Part shown: positions 59,833-64,000 of the stretch, piece by piece
Layout of the letters: every line of letters starts with the position of its first letter
How positions within the stretch are numbered: position 1 is the stretch's first letter
Assembly: GCA_002995625.1 (NCBI GenBank)
Contig: PVBP01000004.1
Coordinates: 1-64,000 of the forward strand
Direction of reading: 5' to 3'
From: Lysobacteraceae bacterium
Lineage (GTDB): Bacteria; Pseudomonadota; Gammaproteobacteria; Xanthomonadales; Ahniellaceae
Length of the DNA stretch: 64,000 nt
Translations under genes and position numbers: made by a program
The notes under the pieces: generated by a model
Told to the model about the DNA's origin: nothing
The model's input: only the letters and a program-made list of their open reading frames with translations
Database searches by the model: none

Positions 59833-61077
59833 ATGATGCGCGCCGAGCCGCCCCGATTTCCGGCGATCGACTACCGGAGTCACCCCGCCTTCCGGGGATT
59901 GCCGCGTGGACCATGGTCCGACGAGGACGAAGCGCGCGTCTTCGCGGCCATCCGGGACGTCGATGCCGCGTTCGAGGCGCTGCGGACGGGGCCGCGGCGG
60001 ACGCCACAGGCGCTCGACGAGGCCTTCGCGCGGGACATCGTCCAGCCCGCCCGCGCGCTCGGCGAGTCGATCGCGCGGGCCCTGCCGGAGCCCGGACTCG
60101 GGCAGTGGGTGATCCGCTCCATCGAGGGTGCATTCGAGCAGCTTCGCGATCAGCTCCGGGTCGCCCATCGCGCGCGTGCTGGTTCGAGTGCTTCGGGAGC
60201 AGCCGGTGCTCTGGCCGAGCTCTCCGCGACGGGTTGCACGGCTGTCGCGCTGGGGTCGGGTGCGTCGGCCCGGCTCTTCGCCCGCGCCACGCCCTATCGC
60301 GAGCGCCTGCTGGCCTTGGCACGGCAGAAGCCCGAGCATGCCCACTGGGTCCCGGTGTCTCCGCATGGCCGGCTCGGGCGGTCACTTCTGGCGGACCTGG
60401 CGCGTGCGGGCGTCGATCGCCTGATGGCCGGGTACCGGGGGGTGCCGCTGGCGTTCGACCACCTTGCGTTGCACTACTCGCACCCCGGGCAAACCTGGTT
60501 CCAGGGCTGTTATCGCGATGTCGGTGTGCCGACCAGTCCGTTGGCCAGCCTGCACTACGACAAGGACACGACCAGCATGAAGGCGATCGTGTACCTGTCG
60601 GAGGTTCGGACATCCGGGGACGGCGCCTTCCACTACCTCGTGGGCAGCCATCGCTGGCCGCGTTCCGAGTTCCAGTTCGCCGTTCGCAATCACCTCGATC
60701 TGGTGTACCAGTCGATCTTCCGCCCGGTGGGGGCAGGGGGCTACTACCGCCCGCGTTTTCAGGATGGCGAGGCGAGGGCACGCATGCTGAAGCTGCCGAC
60801 CGCCTTCCATGGATGCAGCCACTTCGGCTGCGACTTCGTTGCCGACGATCGACGCGTGGCGGAGCTGGTGGCGGGCGAACGCCTGTTTCTCGGTGCCGAT
60901 CAGGCCATCGTGTTCGACGGCGGGCGTGGCCTCCATCGGGGTGGCATGGTGTCGGAGCGGCCACGCTGGGCGCTCCAGCTTGGATTCCGGCCGCTCGAGT
61001 CCTTGCCGCCCGGACGCCGGATCCGTCAGGTCGCAGGACGGACCTGGCGTGCGATCCGGCAGTGGAATTCGCCCTGA
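59833..61077 (+). CDS. 2OG-Fe(II) (PhyH-like) oxygenase candidate
   Basis: This 414-residue protein has an H-x-D metal motif at H241 and D243 (ASLHYDKDTTSMKAIVYLS), a distal histidine at H368 (DGGRGLHRGGMV) and arginine R376 or R378 after it. This is the non-heme iron and 2-oxoglutarate arrangement of phytanoyl-CoA dioxygenase-like proteins. ACFHYL-type substrate contacts cannot be read. Hydroxylation or oxidation of a sugar or lipid is possible. About 150 N-terminal residues are helical and without a recognised domain. ATG at 59833 is followed in frame by a second ATG. Confidence 0.68.
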   Translation: MMRAEPPRFPAIDYRSHPAFRGLPRGPWSDEDEARVFAAIRDVDAAFEALRTGPRRTPQALDEAFARDIVQPARALGESIARALPEPGLGQWVIRSIEGAFEQLRDQLRVAHRARAGSSASGAAGALAELSATGCTAVALGSGASARLFARATPYRERLLALARQKPEHAHWVPVSPHGRLGRSLLADLARAGVDRLMAGYRGVPLAFDHLALHYSHPGQTWFQGCYRDVGVPTSPLASLHYDKDTTSMKAIVYLSEVRTSGDGAFHYLVGSHRWPRSEFQFAVRNHLDLVYQSIFRPVGAGGYYRPRFQDGEARARMLKLPTAFHGCSHFGCDFVADDRRVAELVAGERLFLGADQAIVFDGGRGLHRGGMVSERPRWALQLGFRPLESLPPGRRIRQVAGRTWRAIRQWNSP

Positions 61078-61180
61078 GCGGGGTCTCGCGGCAGAGACTG
61101 CCGTCAGCGCTCCTGGCGGGGGCAACGCGGTGGCGGGTCCAAGCCCGCGCCACGGCGCCGACGTCGCGGTCGGAGGCGCG

Positions 61181-62179
61181 GTGAGCGGACAGGTCTTTCT
61201 CGAACGATTGCGCCCGCGATTGGCGCGCGTGGGGTCCGATGAGGCCGAGCGCTTCTGGCTCGCATCTCCCCGGGCGACGCCGTTCGTGCGTCCGGCCGTG
61301 CTTGCGGCACTCTGTGCCGAGGTCGAGTGGTGGCTGGCCAGCGTCGACGGCCGACCGATGTGCCTTTGGCCGGTCTGCCATCGAGCGGATGGGCGGATCG
61401 AGGCGCCCGACTTTTCCTATTACGTCGGCCCGATCTGGGCGCCCGAGGCCGATGCCGGCTCGATGCGGTCGCGCGTGCTGTTGCGCACCGCCGTGGTCGC
61501 GGCGCTGGGCACCGCGCTACGGCACGCGCATGGCGGATTCTCGATCGAACTGCCACCCGGTGACCACGACGTGCGCCCCTTCCGCTGGTGGGCGGCCGAG
61601 GCCCGGATCGAGTCGTTCCTGCGCATCTCCGCGCAGTACACGGGCGAGATCGACCTCGCGGCTGGCGGCGGGGACGATGGGCTGCTGGCGGGCTTCGCGA
61701 AGACCCGGCGGCAAGCCGTGACCCGCCGCCTCCGCCGCGGTGGGTTGGAGCCCGTCGACTGGGACCTCGCGGATGTCGAACGGCTCTACCGCGCGATGGC
61801 TGAGCGCCAGGGCCGACCTGAACTCCATGCCACCCGCGTCGACGAACTGCGCGGGCTGGCCCGCCTGGTCGAGGAAGGACACGGCTTCGTGGACGCGGTT
61901 GCGAACGAATCCGGAGGCCCGGCCTCGGCGTTGCGGCTGGTGCTGGTCGGCGGCGGGATCGCATGCGATGTGCTGTCGCTGGCCGACGACCTGGCCCGCG
62001 ACGAGGACCTGGTGGCCCTGATGGCCTTCCGGGCCATCCGCCGGTCGCGGGCGTCGGGGGCGAGAGTCCACGATTTCAACGGTGCCAACAGCCTCGTGCG
62101 CGGCAGTGACGTCCACAGCTACGGCGCCAAGGCAGCGCTCTACTTCGCGATCGACTGCTGGCCGGACCGGGCATCGTGA
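61181..62179 (+). CDS. FemAB/GNAT-like acyltransferase
   Basis: This 332-residue protein has a GNAT/FemAB-type fold. FLRISAQYTGEIDLAAG and AGFAKTRRQAVTRRLRRGG precede LYRAMAERQGRPELHATRVD and a final ALMAFRAIRRSRASGARVHD then FNGANSLVRGSDVHSYGA. Members transfer acyl or aminoacyl groups and occur in exopolysaccharide clusters, where aminoacylation of sugars is one suggested role. GTG at 61181 has a GGAGG ribosome site 4-5 nt upstream. The next glycosyltransferase overlaps by 4 nt. Confidence 0.7.
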   Translation: MSGQVFLERLRPRLARVGSDEAERFWLASPRATPFVRPAVLAALCAEVEWWLASVDGRPMCLWPVCHRADGRIEAPDFSYYVGPIWAPEADAGSMRSRVLLRTAVVAALGTALRHAHGGFSIELPPGDHDVRPFRWWAAEARIESFLRISAQYTGEIDLAAGGGDDGLLAGFAKTRRQAVTRRLRRGGLEPVDWDLADVERLYRAMAERQGRPELHATRVDELRGLARLVEEGHGFVDAVANESGGPASALRLVLVGGGIACDVLSLADDLARDEDLVALMAFRAIRRSRASGARVHDFNGANSLVRGSDVHSYGAKAALYFAIDCWPDRAS

Positions 62180-63336
62180 CGGGGACGCGTCCACGGGAGG
62201 AGCCGCGGCTGCGAACGATCCGCCCGCGGGTATTGATTGCGACGATTCCCGCCGGCGTCGGTGGGCCGCAGCGGCATGTCGACTCTCTGTGCTCCGCTCC
62301 CGGACTCCTGGAGCGTTTCGAATGCGAGGTCTGGGCGGTGCCCGACCGTTATCGCGGGCTTGGAGGCAAACGGGCGCTCTGGCGGGACGCGGCCCGCGTT
62401 CTGCGCGCGGTTCGTCCCGACGTCGTCTACCTGAACGTCGATCTCAGCCTCGCGTTCTGGCTGGGGCTGGTGCTGCGCGAGGCCGCAGGGCCTCCGCTGG
62501 TGGTGCACTCGCACAATTCCGCGTTCGAGTCGCCGCGCGGCGATCTTGCGCAGGCTGCGTACCGGTTCGGCATCCGCAACTGCGCCGCGCAGCGGATCGC
62601 GGTCTCGCCCGAAGCGGCGCGTGCCATGTTCGGGTCGGCGGGGGACGTGGCGATGCTCCCGAGCCTGATCGATTTCGCCGCCCTGCACGCCGCGGCCGAC
62701 GCCACGGCGTTCCCCCTGCCGCGACGGCGCTTCACCTTCGTTTGCGTCGGACGCCTGGTCGCGCAGAAGAACCAGACGCTTGCGATCGAGGCGCTGGCAC
62801 GACTCGTCGGAAATGGTCTTGACGCGGATCTGGTCCTGGTCGGCGATGGCGACGATCGCGGCGGGCTGGAAGCGCTCGCTTTCCGCCTCGGCGTTCATGA
62901 CCGCGTCCGCATCACGGGTGAGCTGGAGAGCGCGGCTCCCGTGTACGGCCACGTGGCCGACGCCGTGGTGGTCACATCGCGTTACGAGGGCCAGTCGCGG
63001 GTCGTCGCCGAGGCGCAGAGCTTCGGCCTGCCGGTGCTCGCGTCGGCCGGGGTGCCGGATTCGGCATGGATCGTGCATGGTCCCCGCGATCGCCGCCAGT
63101 TGCCGCCCGATGCGCGCGCCTGGGCACGGGAGATGGCCGCGGTGATGGCGGATGGCCCGCAGCCGATGCGCATGGCGATGTCCGAACTCGACGTGCTCGA
63201 CCATGGCCTCGTCGGTGGCTCGCGCCGGCTGGCCGGCCTGCTCGACGAAGCGATCGCCGCGCAGCCGGTCGCCGCAGGCCAAGGGCCCCGAGGGGCACCA
63301 CCGCGCGGGCACGATGATCGGCAGGGAGCAGGGTGA
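62176..63336 (+). CDS. Family 4 glycosyltransferase
   Basis: This 386-residue GT-B protein has VLIATIPAGVGGPQRHVDSL, LVVHSHNSAFESPRGDLAQA and FVCVGRLVAQKNQTLAIEAL. The donor site SRYEGQSRVVAEAQSFGLPVL carries the E-x7-E pattern. This set suits a capsule or O-antigen GT4. The C-terminal 20 residues (GAPPRGHDDRQGAG) are unstructured. GTG at 62176 overlaps the upstream gene, and the following methyltransferase shares one base with the stop. Confidence 0.84.
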   Translation: MTGTRPREEPRLRTIRPRVLIATIPAGVGGPQRHVDSLCSAPGLLERFECEVWAVPDRYRGLGGKRALWRDAARVLRAVRPDVVYLNVDLSLAFWLGLVLREAAGPPLVVHSHNSAFESPRGDLAQAAYRFGIRNCAAQRIAVSPEAARAMFGSAGDVAMLPSLIDFAALHAAADATAFPLPRRRFTFVCVGRLVAQKNQTLAIEALARLVGNGLDADLVLVGDGDDRGGLEALAFRLGVHDRVRITGELESAAPVYGHVADAVVVTSRYEGQSRVVAEAQSFGLPVLASAGVPDSAWIVHGPRDRRQLPPDARAWAREMAAVMADGPQPMRMAMSELDVLDHGLVGGSRRLAGLLDEAIAAQPVAAGQGPRGAPPRGHDDRQGAG

Positions 63337-63998
63337 TGCGCACGGACCACGAGTCAATCCAGCCTGACTACGAGGCGCGCTGGGAGGCCATCTACCGCGG
63401 CGGCGCGCAACTGAACCTCTATCCGCACGACCAGGTCGTGTCCTGGTTCGGCGCGCGCTTTCCGGACGCCGACTCGCGTGCGGGCTTGCGCGTGCTCGAT
63501 CTCGGCTGCGGTGCCGGCAACAACCTCTGGTTCCTGGCGCGGGCAGGGTTCAGTTGCTCGGGCATCGACGTCAGTCCCGCAGCCGTCGATTTCGCGCGCG
63601 AGCGCCTGCGCCGCGAGGGCCTCGAGGCGCAACTCGAGGTCGGCAGCTTTGCATCGTTGCCTTTCGGCAGTGCCGGATTCGACATCGTGCTCGACCGCGG
63701 TGGACTCGCTGCCGTTGACCTCGCGACCGCGTCGAGGGCGCTGGCGGAGGCCGGCCGGGTCCTGCGGCCCGGGGGAACGCTGCTGTTCACGCCGTTCGGC
63801 GAGGGCACCCGCATCGAGGGGGCCAAGGGGCGCCTGATCGGCCATCTCTGGAGTCGGACCGACGTCGAGCGGGCCTTGCCGCCGGATTCGTGGCGAGTCG
63901 CGCACTGGCTGCGTGTCGAGAAGCGGGACGAATTCGGCGCGGGCGATGTGCGGATCGAATGGTGGATCGAGGCCGAGCGCACCGGGGAGGCGGCGTGA
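63336..63998 (+). CDS. Class I SAM-dependent methyltransferase
   Basis: This 220-residue protein has WEAIYRGGAQLNLYPHDQV, RVLDLGCGAGNNLWFLARAG (motif I), CSGIDVSPAAVDFARERL and EAGRVLRPGGTLLFTPFGEG. It is a Methyltransf_25/11-like enzyme with an unknown substrate. The preferred start is ATG at 63336; GTG at 63333 is in frame. The stop is at 63996-63998, and GTGATC at the window edge (63995-64000) could be the overlapping start of a further gene in the same operon. Confidence 0.82.
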   Translation: MRTDHESIQPDYEARWEAIYRGGAQLNLYPHDQVVSWFGARFPDADSRAGLRVLDLGCGAGNNLWFLARAGFSCSGIDVSPAAVDFARERLRREGLEAQLEVGSFASLPFGSAGFDIVLDRGGLAAVDLATASRALAEAGRVLRPGGTLLFTPFGEGTRIEGAKGRLIGHLWSRTDVERALPPDSWRVAHWLRVEKRDEFGAGDVRIEWWIEAERTGEAA

Positions 63999-64000
63999 TC

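Overview
This is a 64-kb, very GC-rich window (about 70% G+C by eye) in which every supportable gene lies on the + strand. It is a complete-looking envelope polysaccharide locus (capsule, exopolysaccharide or O-antigen type). The left edge looks like the gammaproteobacterial dedD-cvpA neighbourhood. The RfaH-type antiterminator, the MarR-type EPS regulator and the Wza/Wzc export proteins also suggest a gammaproteobacterium, perhaps near Xanthomonadales or Chromatiales. The genus cannot be named from sequence reading alone.

Layout. (1) 1-1179: tail of a probable SPOR-domain protein, a 519-bp gap with hairpins, and cvpA; purF, the usual next gene, is absent. (2) 1274-10311: export and regulation module: PHP-type tyrosine phosphatase, Wza-like outer-membrane export lipoprotein, Wzc-like tyrosine autokinase with a Tyr/Gly tail, J-domain membrane protein, TPR protein, secreted FecR-like protein and an O-antigen-ligase-type membrane protein. 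(3) 10397-11386: an RfaH-like NusG paralogue, a perfect 12-nt ops element (10974-10985), and a MarR-type EPS regulator. (4) 11442-42016: UDP-glucuronate 4-epimerase, UDP-sugar 6-dehydrogenase, two asparagine synthase-like amidotransferases, three FkbM methyltransferases, many GT2 and GT4 glycosyltransferases, an acyltransferase, a DegT aminotransferase and NeuD acetyltransferase pair, a PglK/MsbA-like ABC flippase candidate and a Wzy-like polymerase. (5) 42415-63998: galE, a WaaE-like GT2, a NodU-type carbamoyltransferase, two CDP-paratose-epimerase-like SDRs, two related GT2s, and a compact NeuB-centred cassette. That cassette holds a GT2 fused to a NeuA-like domain, NeuB with SAF, an HD-like protein, a zinc-binding methyltransferase-like protein, a DUF4910-type peptidase fold, an SpsF-like cytidylyltransferase, a methyltransferase with a Trm112-like tail, a 2OG-Fe(II) oxygenase candidate, and a FemAB-like acyltransferase.

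Genes mostly overlap by 1-14 nt (ATGA, GTGA and TTGA junctions) or are separated by a few tens of bases. From the ops element to the right edge there is no opposing gene, so up to 53 kb may be read as one RfaH-dependent transcription unit. Three long gaps are filled by a palindromic REP-like family (39-nt units, often at a 62-63-bp period). One cluster surrounds a small GIY-YIG endonuclease gene. A second palindromic family has expanded in frame inside a glycosyltransferase, and a third fills the gap at 55218-55541.

Proposed working model (inference): nucleotide sugars, including a uronic acid or uronamide, a 4-acetamido-4,6-dideoxyhexose and a nonulosonate-like sugar, are made and assembled by the glycosyltransferases. 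They are decorated by methyl, carbamoyl, acyl and hydroxyl groups, flipped by the ABC transporter and/or a Wzx outside the window, polymerised by the Wzy-like protein, and exported through Wza/Wzc under phosphatase control. No initiating phosphoglycosyltransferase, Wzx or NeuC-type epimerase was seen in the window.
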